Origin: Muribaculaceae bacterium
Lineage (GTDB): Bacteria; Bacteroidota; Bacteroidia; Bacteroidales; Muribaculaceae
Direction: 5' to 3'
DNA: 36,759 nt
NCBI GenBank assembly: GCA_017547845.1
Contig: JAFYNZ010000020.1
Span: 1-36,759 of the forward strand
The notes beneath the pieces were generated by a model, which was not told where the DNA came from, did not search any database, and worked only from the letters and a program-made list of their open reading frames with translations. Made by a program: the position numbers and the translations under genes. How positions within the stretch are numbered: position 1 is the stretch's first letter; each line of letters begins with the position of its first letter. Shown one piece after another: positions 1 to 10,207 of this stretch.

Positions 1-190
1 TCATCCAAGTTGCTCACGCTCGGGATAGTTTATGCGAGCATAACTCTCCACTCGCTCAATCGCAACAGTTTGACTGGCATCTTTTCGCCTTTAACTCAGT
101 CGTATAGCTCGCTATACTCCTTGCGTTAAAAACAAAAATCTACTCAGTAAAAATTCATAAATCACCACAAAGCAATTTATAGAAGTTCCC
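1..190 (+). repeat. Dispersed hairpin element, copy 1 (cut by window edge)
   Basis: This copy ends at 174-190 with AATTTATAGAAGTTCCC, the terminal inverted repeat of the element. It is the reverse complement of 36570-36759 with only two differences (near 142 and 149 here). The core at 90-130 can fold: TTTAAC (90-95) pairs with GTTAAA (125-130) and GTATAGC (102-108) with GCTATAC (111-117). The rest of the element lies beyond the window. Positions 191-295 hold nothing I can recognise. Confidence 0.85.
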
Positions 191-295
191 AAATGATATT
201 CAAGCACAAAGTTACAACAAATTACGCAATGAGCAATGCTATCGAAGCGTTTTTGACCATCTTCAGAGAGTTATTTAACTAATTTTTAAAAACAA

Positions 296-333
296 TCAGC
301 CCCGTCTCACTCGCAATTGCGAGTCAAAACGGG
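296..333 (-). terminator. Probable terminator of the subtilisin gene
   Basis: A long imperfect hairpin contains the perfect 16-bp palindrome ACTCGCAATTGCGAGT (309-324), flanked by CCCGT (301-305) and ACGGG (329-333). Read on the minus strand it follows the subtilisin stop codon by about 40 bases and is followed by a T-rich run (TGTTTTT, near 285-296). Confidence 0.6.
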
Positions 334-374
334 ACTGTAGACCATTGACAGGTGCTAACCTGAGGTCGTCGGTC

Positions 375-2564
375 TTACTTGACAAGGATACGGTTGACCG
401 AATTGCCCTTTTCTGTCTTTATAGATAGGATATAGACGCCTGCTGTGCCTCTGTGCTCCAATTCGACAATATTGCCGGAGAACGACTTTGTCGCCACTAT
501 ATTACCCGACATGTCGCACATCATCACCTCGCCGTCAAGCACGTCGGCATTAAGCACGATTTCCAACTGTTCATCAGAGAGATGGCGAATAATAGGCTTG
601 AGCTCGTCAGGAGCTACAGCCGACTCTACGCCGAGATAGGTCGTATAGATATATTTCAGACCTTCATAGGCGTTAATCTTGCCATAGCCCGAGCGTTCAG
701 GTGAGTCTTCAGTATATTCATCGGTTGTAGATGTCGCAGCGATGATTTCCAGCACTTGATCGCGACTCAAGTCATTTTTCGCTTCAAGCCATAGAGCGAT
801 CACACCCGATGCGAATGGACAAGCCATCGATGTACCGGTCATCGTTCCCCAATAGTTGCCATGATTCTTAGCCACAAGGCTTTCGTAGTACTCATAGTAT
901 TGCCCCAAGACAGCCGCTACGACATTTGTGCCAGGAGCTAATACGTGAGGAAGATTACCACCCTCCTTATTGTAGTTTCTACCGTAGCTCGAATAGCTTG
1001 CCACACCATTGAGAGGACCATGGTAACTTTCGTCAAGTTGGCCGACATTTCCATAAATATCTGTAAAAGTCTTGCGAGCATTCCATGCACCTACTGCGAC
1101 GACGTAAGGCGATGTACAATAGTCCGAAATCGTGTTCTCGCCATTGCCTGAAACAAATGAGTCAACACCATAAGACTTGAAATAGCAACGCTGTGCGCTT
1201 GTCGACATCAACACTTGCGCACCCTCATCCGACTTTATCGACACGCCGAGTGCATAATTGCTATAGTAGCCGACATTGTCAAGCTGAGCCAACAATTCGG
1301 TCACATAGCGTTCGTTTTGCGACAACACGTTGCCGACAACGAAGATCATACCATCAAAATAGTTGTCAAGTTCCAGAAATAAAGAGCCCTCACTGCCGTA
1401 ACTATCAAGCAGATAGAGCGCTTTGTGCATATCTTTGTGAGTTGCGACACTGACATAGTCAGAAGTATAGACTACTTGACGAGTGTCGGTATCGATAACA
1501 TGCACACAGATTTCTGTCTTCTTCGCATCTGCACTCCATGCCTGCATGTATGCGTAAGGGGCGGGTGTGCCATAATAAGTCTGCGCAAAAGCAGTCGACA
1601 CAGGCGTGCTATCAACGCTGAAATCACGCTCCAAAGTGCAGTCAAATTTAGCATCGTTGCCGGCTGCAAAACAGAGTATCTGTCCTTTTCTTCTCATAGT
1701 CTGACTGATTGCACTTGCCATCTGCCCTGTGCCATCATGAGGACCCGAGACAGAGCCAAGACTGAAATTGACCACAATAGGCTTCTTGGCACTCTTACCA
1801 TAATTTAGAGCCGATTTCATGCCATACATAATCTCGTCATCGTAGAGCGACTCACCCATTGTGACAAGCACAAGCTCGGCATCAGGTGCTACACCTCCAT
1901 AGATCGTGCCTGCACCATAACCACCGGCTACAGATGCTGTGTGCGTACCATGACCGCCACACTCAAAGTCGGTCGGAGCCGACGACATATTATCCTTATC
2001 GTAATGATCTGCGACAAACGCGCCCGTCGGACTCTCAAATGCACTCTGAGTCACGATATACTCAGCGACGCGCGACTCTCCATCGGCATTGGTGAACGCT
2101 ATGTGGTGAGGGTCAATACCACCATCGACCACACCTATTAAGACACCCTTGCCTGTGAACGGAATGATATCGTCATTGATTGACACACCCGTATGCACCT
2201 CATCGACACCCGACACACTTCGAGCCACATCCATCGACGGATAGGCTTGATGAGGAATACGCATTGACAAACTACGAGCCTCTTCTGCCACCTCCGAAAG
2301 CAACGCCTTTGGCAATGTGGCATAGACAAGACTGCCGTCACGATAAGTCACCTCCGCACCCTTAGCCACCAAAGACTCAAGGTCGGACTCATCCTCTATG
2401 GTTAAAATTACACCGACATGTGTCGCCGATTTCCCTATTTCCAACCCCGGCTGCTTCATCAGTCGCACAGGATCCATCGAATACTGCATTGACATATTGT
2501 CAGCATAACTGACAAAACTGACACTACAAAGAGCTAATAATAATGATTTGTGAAAACGATTCAT
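375..2564 (-). CDS. Secreted subtilisin-like serine protease (S8) with C-terminal sorting domain
   Basis: Extracytoplasmic peptidase of the subtilase family, 729 residues. A signal peptide is clear (MNRFHKSLLLALCSVSFVSYA). The catalytic triad is visible: Asp147 in VVDGGID, His205 in GGHGTHTA and Ser579 in GTSMACP, with the oxyanion Asn303 in AAGND. About 170 residues are inserted between Asn303 and the serine block, a layout common in Bacteroidetes subtilases. The last ~75 residues resemble a type IX secretion (Por) sorting domain and end in a typical Asn-Arg-Ile-Leu-Val-Lys strand. That points to export across the outer membrane and surface attachment or release; this is inference from the family. 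The reading frame extends upstream to 2612, but only from a TTG; the ATG at 2564 gives the signal peptide and follows a TAAATTTG box at 2586-2593. Confidence 0.9.
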   Translation of the reverse strand: MNRFHKSLLLALCSVSFVSYADNMSMQYSMDPVRLMKQPGLEIGKSATHVGVILTIEDESDLESLVAKGAEVTYRDGSLVYATLPKALLSEVAEEARSLSMRIPHQAYPSMDVARSVSGVDEVHTGVSINDDIIPFTGKGVLIGVVDGGIDPHHIAFTNADGESRVAEYIVTQSAFESPTGAFVADHYDKDNMSSAPTDFECGGHGTHTASVAGGYGAGTIYGGVAPDAELVLVTMGESLYDDEIMYGMKSALNYGKSAKKPIVVNFSLGSVSGPHDGTGQMASAISQTMRRKGQILCFAAGNDAKFDCTLERDFSVDSTPVSTAFAQTYYGTPAPYAYMQAWSADAKKTEICVHVIDTDTRQVVYTSDYVSVATHKDMHKALYLLDSYGSEGSLFLELDNYFDGMIFVVGNVLSQNERYVTELLAQLDNVGYYSNYALGVSIKSDEGAQVLMSTSAQRCYFKSYGVDSFVSGNGENTISDYCTSPYVVAVGAWNARKTFTDIYGNVGQLDESYHGPLNGVASYSSYGRNYNKEGGNLPHVLAPGTNVVAAVLGQYYEYYESLVAKNHGNYWGTMTGTSMACPFASGVIALWLEAKNDLSRDQVLEIIAATSTTDEYTEDSPERSGYGKINAYEGLKYIYTTYLGVESAVAPDELKPIIRHLSDEQLEIVLNADVLDGEVMMCDMSGNIVATKSFSGNIVELEHRGTAGVYILSIKTEKGNSVNRILVK

Positions 2565-2585
2565 AAAACGCGTTAATTTATACTG

Positions 2586-2593
2586 CAAATTTA
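2586..2593 (-). promoter_or_regulatory. Bacteroidetes -7 box of the subtilisin gene
   Basis: The minus strand reads TAAATTTG, a match to the Bacteroidetes -7 consensus TAnnTTTG, 22 bases before the chosen ATG. No convincing -33 TTTG sits at the expected distance. Confidence 0.5.
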
Positions 2594-2682
2594 ATAAGAA
2601 TATCACAAACAAGAGATATGTCTTACAAATAATTTAAACAATAAGGTCACAAATATTGTTCAGCGAGTAGACACGATTTTGT

Positions 2683-2699
2683 TTGGCACAAAATATGCA
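2683..2699 (+). promoter_or_regulatory. Possible sigma-54 (-24/-12) promoter of groESL
   Basis: TTGGCAC (2683-2689) is followed by ATGCA, with GG (2685-2686) and GC (2697-2698) exactly 12 positions apart, as in the sigma-54 consensus TGGCAC-N5-TTGC. It lies 53 bases before the groES ATG. I see neither a TAnnTTTG box nor a CIRCE operator in this intergenic region. Chance matches of this size occur, so this is a candidate only. Confidence 0.4.
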
Positions 2700-2751
2700 A
2701 GCAAGCAAACTCAGAAAAATTAAACAAAAAATCAACTAAAACATATCAGAT

Positions 2752-3024
2752 ATGAACATCAGACCATTAGCAGACCGCGTGCTTATCCGTCCAACAGCGG
2801 CAGAAGAAGTGACTATCGGTGGTATCATTATCCCGGACACAGCTAAAGAAAAACCTTTGAAGGGCGAAATCATCGCTGTCGGCAACGGCACAAAAGATGA
2901 AGAAATGATCCTCAAAGCAGGCGACACTGTGCTCTATGGCAAATATGCAGGCACAGAAATCGAGCTCGAAGGCGAAAAATTCCTCATTATGCGTCAGTCA
3001 GACGTGCTCGCTGTCATCGCGTAA
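2752..3024 (+). CDS. groES: Co-chaperonin GroES
   Basis: 10-kDa co-chaperonin, 90 residues, which caps the GroEL ring during ATP-driven folding in the cytosol. The N-terminal block NIRPLADRVLIRP, the mobile-loop region around GGIIIPDTAKEKP (residues 23-35) and the C-terminal block with DTVLYGKYAGTEI are all typical, and the length is normal. It starts 47 bases before groEL on the same strand, the standard groESL operon. No Shine-Dalgarno sequence is evident, as usual in this phylum. Confidence 0.98.
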   Translation: MNIRPLADRVLIRPTAAEEVTIGGIIIPDTAKEKPLKGEIIAVGNGTKDEEMILKAGDTVLYGKYAGTEIELEGEKFLIMRQSDVLAVIA

Positions 3025-3062
3025 TCTCTCCACTCCTCTTATTATATTATAACACAAGGTAA

Positions 3063-4700
<1,638 letters not shown>

Positions 4701-4750
4701 ACCTACACCATAGCGACAACCCAACGACGCACAACAGCGTCACACTATAA

Positions 4751-4779
4751 AGCCACCCTGCTATCCGCGAGGTGGTTTT
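4751..4779 (+). terminator. groESL terminator
   Basis: CCACC (4753-4757) pairs with GGTGG (4771-4775) across a 13-base loop, followed by TTTTC. It lies about 50 bases after the groEL stop, between convergent groEL and pyrD. Confidence 0.65.
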
Positions 4780-4798
4780 CTTGCTTCATAGCTTCAAT

Positions 4799-4834
4799 AG
4801 TGATTATATTACCTATAGTAATTATAGTATCTAT
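4799..4834 (-). repeat. 9-bp tandem array, 4 units
   Basis: Read on the minus strand: ATAGATACT, ATAATTACT, ATAGGTAAT, ATAATCACT, in exact 9-bp register. It lies between the groEL terminator and the pyrD stop codon (convergent genes), 16 bases from the pyrD stop. Confidence 0.8.
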
Positions 4835-4849
4835 CTTGCAATGGGGTTA

Positions 4850-5758
4850 TCAGATCTTGCCGATGATGGTGTTGATATCGTCAATGCCGTGGCGTTGGCA
4901 ATAGTCATTGATATAGTCGACGATTTCGACTGTCACTGCAGGGTTGATAAAGTTGGCTGTACCGACTTCGACTGCAGTCGCTCCTGCAAGCATGAATTCA
5001 AGTGCATCACGACCATTCATGATGCCTCCGAGTCCGATGACCGGAATCTGCACAGCTTTGGCCACTTGCCACACCATACGCACTGCGATAGGACGAATAC
5101 ATGGTCCTGAGAGACCGCCGGTGATAGTGCTGAGTATAGGTGCTTGCTTTTCGACGTCGATAGCCATACCGAGGAATGTATTGGTGAGCGATACAGCATC
5201 TGCACCCTCTGCTTCGACAGCTTTAGCGATCGATGCGATGTCGGTCACGTTTGGCGACAACTTGACAATCATAGGGTTTGAGTATGCTTTACGTACTGCT
5301 TTGGTCACAGAGGCTGCACCCTCGCAAGTCGTTCCGAATGCCATACCACCTTGCTTGACGTTAGGACAGGAGATGTTGACCTCAATGCCATCGACTCGCT
5401 CGAGTGGCATAAGTTTCTCACATACACCGACATAGTCATCGATTGAGGCACCGCTGACGTTGACGATTATCTTGCATTGATAGTCCTTGATGCGTGGATA
5501 GATGTGCTCTACGAAGTAGTCTACGCCTTTGTTTTGGAGACCGACAGCGTTGAGCATACCGCTTGGAGTCTCTGCCATACGAGGATAAGGGTTGCCTTCG
5601 CGATGGTTAAGCGTTGTGCCTTTGACGATGATTGCGCCGAGACGATTGAGGTCGATGATGTCGGCAAATTCTTCGCCGTAACCGAATGTGCCTGATGCAG
5701 TCATCACGGGGTTGTCAAGCACCAATCCCCCACCTATATTTACTTTCAGATTTCCCAT
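4850..5758 (-). CDS. pyrD: Dihydroorotate dehydrogenase B, catalytic subunit
   Basis: Oxidises dihydroorotate to orotate in pyrimidine synthesis using FMN; 302 residues, the normal length for class 1B. The class 1 active-site cysteine is visible (Cys131 in NISCPNVKQGG), together with the N-terminal TASGTFGYG block, the NxxGLQNKGVD region and the phosphate-binding VIGLGGI...GRDALEFMLAGATAVEVGT near the C terminus. Class 1B enzymes work as a PyrD2-PyrK2 complex, and pyrK lies immediately upstream with a 13-base overlap, which supports the assignment and suggests translational coupling. Confidence 0.97.
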   Translation of the reverse strand: MGNLKVNIGGGLVLDNPVMTASGTFGYGEEFADIIDLNRLGAIIVKGTTLNHREGNPYPRMAETPSGMLNAVGLQNKGVDYFVEHIYPRIKDYQCKIIVNVSGASIDDYVGVCEKLMPLERVDGIEVNISCPNVKQGGMAFGTTCEGAASVTKAVRKAYSNPMIVKLSPNVTDIASIAKAVEAEGADAVSLTNTFLGMAIDVEKQAPILSTITGGLSGPCIRPIAVRMVWQVAKAVQIPVIGLGGIMNGRDALEFMLAGATAVEVGTANFINPAVTVEIVDYINDYCQRHGIDDINTIIGKI

Positions 5759-6525
5759 TTTAGTTCTTTTGTATTAAACACCGGTCCACTTGTACATACA
5801 CACACGTTGCCTTCCTTAGAGTCTTCTACACAACAGAGGCATGCACCGAGTCCACATGCCATCTTATTTTCGAGGCTGACTTCACACTCACATTCTTTCT
5901 GTGCTGCTATTTTTGCGATGGCTTTCATCATCGGAGCCGGTCCGCAACAATACATCTTATCGATTTTGCTTTGCATCACGGAGTGGACTGTGACAAAACC
6001 TTGTTCGCCGGCTGAGCCGTCTTCAGTAGAGACGAAGACTTCGCCTATCTGACGGAATTCATCGAGTTCGAGAAGGTCAGACTCTTTGCGACCACCGAGC
6101 AAGAAACGAGGGTTGTAGCCATTGTCTTTAAGTATCTTACCCCAGTAGAGCATCGGAGCTGTGCCGACACCTCCACCGATGAGCAGAATGCTGTCCGCCT
6201 TCTGTGCAGGTACTGAGAAGCCACGACCTAGTGGAAGGAGAAGATTGAGTGTCTCCCCTACTTCAGCCTGACATAATGCGTGTGTTCCCTCACCGGCATC
6301 TTTGACCAAAAGCCAAAGGAGTTGTTGCTCGTAGTCGACAAAATTGACTGATATCGGACGGCGTAGGAACGTGTTCTTGGATTTATTGACTTGGATATTG
6401 ACAAACTGTCCTCCCATGATAAGAGGCATCTCTTCTCCGATGGGCGACAATTTAAGCAGCGAATAGCCATTGCCAAAGCTATCCACTTCTGCCACCCGGA
6501 AGTCCATCAAGTGCTTTTTTGACAT
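5746..6525 (-). CDS. pyrK: Dihydroorotate dehydrogenase B, electron transfer subunit
   Basis: Iron-sulfur flavoprotein, 259 residues, passing electrons from PyrD's FMN to NAD+. The FAD-binding motif RRPISV is at residues 55-60, the nucleotide-binding glycine run LLIGGGVGTAP at about 114-124, and the [2Fe-2S] cysteines show the PyrK spacing C-x4-C-x2-C-x11-C (Cys224, 229, 232, 244). The stop region overlaps the start of pyrD by 13 bases. It probably belongs to an operon that starts with the M23 peptidase gene at 7893, since gaps in the chain are only about 30 bases. Confidence 0.96.
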   Translation of the reverse strand: MSKKHLMDFRVAEVDSFGNGYSLLKLSPIGEEMPLIMGGQFVNIQVNKSKNTFLRRPISVNFVDYEQQLLWLLVKDAGEGTHALCQAEVGETLNLLLPLGRGFSVPAQKADSILLIGGGVGTAPMLYWGKILKDNGYNPRFLLGGRKESDLLELDEFRQIGEVFVSTEDGSAGEQGFVTVHSVMQSKIDKMYCCGPAPMMKAIAKIAAQKECECEVSLENKMACGLGACLCCVEDSKEGNVCVCTSGPVFNTKELKWEI

Positions 6526-6555
6526 ATCGTTTTATCTATTAGATTAATTGTTTAC

Positions 6556-6894
6556 TTAAAGTTTACGTCCACCCAGAGCAACAAGCAGGTTGGCGAGTTC
6601 ATCGCGCACAGTCTTCAGACGCTCGATTACCTCAACGCGACGCGACACGTTGTGACGATTGGAACGCAGTTGCTCCTTAGCGGCATCTATCTTTAGACCT
6701 TTGTCCTTGATAAGATACTGAATGATGCGCAATTGCTCGATGTCTTGGGGGCGATAGTAGCGAATGTTGTGACTGCTACGAGTCGGCTTTATCTGAGGAA
6801 ATTCTTTTTCCCAGAATCGCAATGTCGACTGTGGCACACCGAGGATTTCTGCCACTTCGCGTATCTTATAGTATTGCTTATTGAGTTCTTCCAT
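6556..6894 (-). CDS. MerR-family transcriptional regulator
   Basis: Small DNA-binding protein of 112 residues. The N-terminal winged helix-turn-helix of the MerR family is clear: YKIREVAEILGVPQSTLRFW (residues 9-28), then the wing with RYYRPQDIEQLRIIQYL. A short helical C terminus follows with no cysteine-rich effector domain, so the signal cannot be guessed. It lies 30 bases upstream of pyrK and 30 bases downstream of the M23 gene on the same strand, so it may be co-transcribed with both. Whether it regulates pyrimidine genes is unknown. Confidence 0.88.
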   Translation of the reverse strand: MEELNKQYYKIREVAEILGVPQSTLRFWEKEFPQIKPTRSSHNIRYYRPQDIEQLRIIQYLIKDKGLKIDAAKEQLRSNRHNVSRRVEVIERLKTVRDELANLLVALGGRKL

Positions 6895-6924
6895 ATCGCT
6901 ACAAGGAATTAATATTGTTGAGTG

Positions 6925-7893
6925 TTAGTCCATCACATGACCGGCATTTTCAGCCGATTCAATGAGGGCTTTGAATTGCTCAGGTGTCACGTCAAGATAA
7001 TAGTAATAAGCAGGGTTTTGAGGCTCATCTTTGAATCTGACTTCGTAGTGAAGGTGTGGACCTGTTGACTTACCGGTGCTACCCATCTCGCCTATCTTCT
7101 GACCACGCTTCACTTGCTCACCCGGACGCACATCTATCTTATTGAGGTGGGCGTAACGAGTCATATAGTTGTAGCCATGATCAAGGTCAATCTTGTTGCC
7201 ATAACCGGAAGCCCATGTGGCTGCCGCAACCACGCCGTCGGCAGTGGCATATATCGGAGTGCCGGTAGGTCCTGAGAAGTCGATGCCTGAGTGAAAACGT
7301 GTGCCACCATAGACAGGGTCACGACGATAGCCGAAACCCGACGAAATCTTGTAGTTGGCCATAGGCACAGGCATAATAGCCGGTATGCGACGCACCTTAT
7401 CCTCCTGCTTACATGCCATGTCGCGCAGCTGCTCAAACGACAACGACTGTGCATACAATCGACGCTCCAAGAGGTTAATCTGCTGAGTGAGCTCCGTCAT
7501 CAGAGCAGCATCGCTGAGACGCTTGAAATTTTGTGACTCAGCCTTGTCGAGCCCCAAGTAACGCTCACTACGACTCATGGGGTCCATCTGCATCATCACA
7601 CGATAGAAATTGTCGTCACGATTCTGAATGATGTCCATTATCTTATGGGCATCATCGAGTCGCTTCTCGAGCACATCGTATTGAGCTTTGAGAGTACGGT
7701 TCTCCTCTGCCAACAACTGCTCGCGTGGAGAGGTGAGATAGAACTTCGACAGTACGAAGAACAACCCCACTCCTATCAGCGAACCGAATACGATATGGCG
7801 CGTCACACTCCACACTCGCTTCTTCAACGAGGGATAGACACGCTCATAGTTGTCGGTCGTCGGATTATATCGATAAAATATCTTCTTGCTCAT
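6925..7893 (-). CDS. M23 family metallopeptidase (membrane-anchored, LytM type)
   Basis: Predicted cell-wall endopeptidase or activator, 322 residues. It has a short cytoplasmic N terminus, one membrane segment at about 33-51, a coiled-coil stretch at about 55-165 and a LytM domain at about 190-310. The zinc-binding residues are intact: His201 and Asp205 in FHSGIDFSG, and the HLH motif (His280, His282 in TGPHLHYEV), so it should be catalytically competent rather than an EnvC-like degenerate form. It is the first gene of the likely M23-merR-pyrK-pyrD unit and has a canonical promoter directly upstream. Confidence 0.93.
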   Translation of the reverse strand: MSKKIFYRYNPTTDNYERVYPSLKKRVWSVTRHIVFGSLIGVGLFFVLSKFYLTSPREQLLAEENRTLKAQYDVLEKRLDDAHKIMDIIQNRDDNFYRVMMQMDPMSRSERYLGLDKAESQNFKRLSDAALMTELTQQINLLERRLYAQSLSFEQLRDMACKQEDKVRRIPAIMPVPMANYKISSGFGYRRDPVYGGTRFHSGIDFSGPTGTPIYATADGVVAAATWASGYGNKIDLDHGYNYMTRYAHLNKIDVRPGEQVKRGQKIGEMGSTGKSTGPHLHYEVRFKDEPQNPAYYYYLDVTPEQFKALIESAENAGHVMD

Positions 7894-7918
7894 ATGGGCT
7901 GACTAGGATAATCGATTG

Positions 7919-7949
7919 CAAAGATAACTAATTTCTGACATTAATCAAA
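7919..7949 (-). promoter_or_regulatory. Canonical Bacteroidetes promoter of the M23-pyrKD unit
   Basis: On the minus strand TTTG (7946-7949) is separated by 19 bp from TATCTTTG (7919-7926). This matches the phylum consensus TTTG-N19-21-TAnnTTTG and lies 26 bases before the ATG. Confidence 0.8.
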
Positions 7950-8084
7950 TTTTAAAGCCCTTGCAACCATATTTCCACCTCATTTTTTAGTCTACAGCAG
8001 TTATCAATGGGCTGAAATTGCTCAAATTCGCCCAAATTGGGCATTTTTTAAGTTAAAACTGCTCTGTCATTCGTAAAAAATTGC

Positions 8085-8092
8085 TAACTTTG
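8085..8092 (+). promoter_or_regulatory. -7 box of the serine palmitoyltransferase gene
   Basis: TAACTTTG matches TAnnTTTG; a weak TCTG (8063-8066) is 18 bp upstream. Transcription would begin near 8099, giving a leader of about 90 bases. I see no further structure in the leader. Confidence 0.65.
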
Positions 8093-8191
8093 CAATCTGC
8101 TAATTGTATAGACATTGAGACACCCACATTTCGAGTCTGAAGCAACGCAGATAGTTTACATAAGAAATTATAAAGCATAAAACCATAAACC

Positions 8192-9379
8192 ATGAAACTT
8201 TTACAAGAAAAGTTATCACGTTATGATGCTCCACAGAGAGCTAAAGCGGCAGGTATCTACCCATACTTCCGTGCAATCAGTAGCGAGCAAGACACTGAAG
8301 TGCTAATCGACGGCAGAAAAGTACTCATGTTCGGCTCTAATAGCTACATGGGCCTCACTACCCACCCTAAAGTCATCGAAGCTGCAGTAGAAGCTACTCG
8401 TAAATATGGCACAGGCCTCGCAGGCTCACCATTCCTAAATGGTACGCTCGATATCCACAAGCAACTCGAAGCTCGCTTGGCTGAATATATCGGCAAGGAA
8501 GATGTGATGCTCTACTCTTCAGGCTTCGGCGTTAACCTCGGCGTCGTTTCGTCATTGACCGGTCGTGAAGACTATGTCATCCTTGATGAGCAAGACCACG
8601 CTTCTATCATCGAAGGTCGCAGACTTTCTTTCTCTTCCTACCTTAAATATAAGCACAACGACATGACTTCGCTCGAAGAGCAACTCAAGAAGTGTAAGGA
8701 AGACAAGGTGAAACTCGTCGTGACCGACAGCGTCTTCTCTATGGAAGGTGACACAGCCGATCTCCCTAAGATTATCGAACTCAAGAAGAAATACAACACT
8801 ACAGTGATGGTCGACGAAGCACATGGTATCGGCGTATTCGGTAACTGCGGACGCGGTCTTTGCGACCACTATGGTGTGACCAAAGATGTCGACTTGATCA
8901 TGGGTACGTTCAGCAAGTCATTCGCATCATTGGGCGGCTTCATCGCTACCGACAAAGAGATTACCAACTATCTCCGCCACCACTCTCGCTCATATATCTT
9001 CACAGCCAGCATCACTCCGGGCTCTACAGCTGCAGTCAACGCAGCTCTTGACATCATGCTCTCTGAGCCTGAACGCCAAGAACACCTCTGGGAAATCACC
9101 AAGTTTGCCCTTGATAGCTTCAAAGCGATGGGTTGCGAAATCGGTCACACATCGACTCCAATCATCCCTCTCTATATTCGTGACGACTACAAGACTTTCA
9201 AAGTCACTCACGACTTGCTCGAAGAAGGCGTATTTGTCAACCCTGTAGTGTCGCCTGCCGTAGCTCCTAACGATACTCTCATCCGCTACTCGCTTATGGC
9301 TACTCACACTAAGGAGCAAGTCACTCGCTCTCTCGAAGCAATTGAGAAGGTATTTAAAGCAAACGGCGTAATTAAGTAA
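8192..9379 (+). CDS. spt: Serine palmitoyltransferase (sphingolipid synthesis)
   Basis: PLP enzyme of the alpha-oxoamine synthase family, 395 residues. It is expected to join serine and a fatty acyl-CoA (or acyl-ACP) to give 3-ketosphinganine, the first step of Bacteroidales sphingolipids. Fold-type I residues are visible: Asp208-Glu-Ala-His211 (VDEAHG) and the PLP lysine Lys242 in GTFSKSFASLGG. The N-terminal blocks around YPYFRAI and MFGSNSYMGL match, from memory, the Bacteroides enzyme more closely than Kbl (glycine C-acetyltransferase) or BioF, but these paralogues share the fold and I cannot run a tree. It has its own promoter and a strong terminator, so it looks monocistronic. Confidence 0.85.
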   Translation: MKLLQEKLSRYDAPQRAKAAGIYPYFRAISSEQDTEVLIDGRKVLMFGSNSYMGLTTHPKVIEAAVEATRKYGTGLAGSPFLNGTLDIHKQLEARLAEYIGKEDVMLYSSGFGVNLGVVSSLTGREDYVILDEQDHASIIEGRRLSFSSYLKYKHNDMTSLEEQLKKCKEDKVKLVVTDSVFSMEGDTADLPKIIELKKKYNTTVMVDEAHGIGVFGNCGRGLCDHYGVTKDVDLIMGTFSKSFASLGGFIATDKEITNYLRHHSRSYIFTASITPGSTAAVNAALDIMLSEPERQEHLWEITKFALDSFKAMGCEIGHTSTPIIPLYIRDDYKTFKVTHDLLEEGVFVNPVVSPAVAPNDTLIRYSLMATHTKEQVTRSLEAIEKVFKANGVIK

Positions 9380-9408
9380 ACTTCTGATAATCAGCACTAT
9401 AAACAAAG

Positions 9409-9445
9409 ATAGGCGTATTTAATCGAAAATATGCCTATTTTTTTT
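9409..9445 (+). terminator. Terminator of the serine palmitoyltransferase gene
   Basis: The arm at 9409-9420 (ATAGGCGTATTT) pairs with 9426-9437 (AAATATGCCTAT, one G-T pair) over a 5-base loop, followed by an eight-T run. Strong intrinsic terminator 30 bases after the stop. Confidence 0.9.
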
Positions 9446-9525
9446 GCCTCAATAATGCGTATATTCCATTATTTTGAACTATATTCGCAGAAAATTTATC
9501 AGACAACAAAATCAACTATTATATT

Positions 9526-10068
9526 ATGGTATATCGTTTTAAAATCGTATCAGACGAAGTTGACAACTTCTGCAGAGAAATCGAAATCGATTCTGACGCT
9601 AATTTTCTTGAGTTACGCAATGCCATTCTTGATAGCGTAGGCTACACCAAAGACGAGATGAGTTCTTTCTTCCTTTGCGACGAAGCTTGGCAGAAATGCG
9701 AAGAAATCACCCTCGAAGACATGGGTAGCAGCAGCGACGAAGATATCTGGATTATGGAAGACACTCACATCAACGAGTTGGTCGAAGAAGAAGGTCAACG
9801 CCTCATATTCGTATTTGACTACCTCACCGAACGCTCTTTCTTCATGGAGTTGAAATCTATAATCACAGGCAAAACTCTCATGGACCCTCTTTGCACTCGC
9901 AAAGAAGGCAAAGCACCAAACCAGCATGTCGACCTTGACGAGTTTGATGCTCGCATGGACAAGAAAGCTGCAGCTGCTTTGGAAGACTTCGACGCCGACT
10001 TCTATGGTGATACAGAATTCAACGAAGAAGAACTTGGCGAAGGTTTTGACGACCTCACATTCAATTAA
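9526..10068 (+). CDS. Plasmid pRiA4b ORF-3-like protein
   Basis: 180 residues, strongly acidic. The N-terminal part (YRFKIVSDEVDNFCREIEID...FLELRNAILDSVGY...SSFFLCDEAW) and the segment LIFVFDYLTERSFFMELKSI fit the pRiA4b ORF-3-like family (PF07929), which has no settled function despite its plasmid/transposon-derived name. The C-terminal ~50 residues are rich in Asp and Glu and probably disordered. There is no sign of a mobile element around it. It is flanked by two strong terminators and therefore has its own transcript. Confidence 0.75.
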   Translation: MVYRFKIVSDEVDNFCREIEIDSDANFLELRNAILDSVGYTKDEMSSFFLCDEAWQKCEEITLEDMGSSSDEDIWIMEDTHINELVEEEGQRLIFVFDYLTERSFFMELKSIITGKTLMDPLCTRKEGKAPNQHVDLDEFDARMDKKAAAALEDFDADFYGDTEFNEEELGEGFDDLTFN

Positions 10069-10110
10069 TCACACCCGACTCATAACACACATCTCCCCTA
10101 TAAAACAAGT

Positions 10111-10147
10111 AACTGAAGAGCCTCTCATGGTCCTTCAGTTATTTTTT
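10111..10147 (+). terminator. Terminator of the pRiA4b-like gene
   Basis: AACTGAAG (10111-10118) pairs perfectly with CTTCAGTT (10133-10140), followed by ATTTTTTT. Confidence 0.9.
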
Positions 10148-10207
10148 TGCCTTATAGGGTATCATTCCCCCTTGACTTTTGACGTATAGGCCTCATACTC
10201 TTTCCGA

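Noticed and set aside
2613-2751. CIRCE (HrcA) operator upstream of groES.
   Set aside because: The expected TTAGCACTC-N9-GAGTGCTAA is not present on either strand.
9526-10068. pRiA4b ORF-3-like gene as a sign of a plasmid or transposon.
   Set aside because: The family name is historical; the flanks show chromosomal genes and normal terminators with no terminal repeats or transposase.
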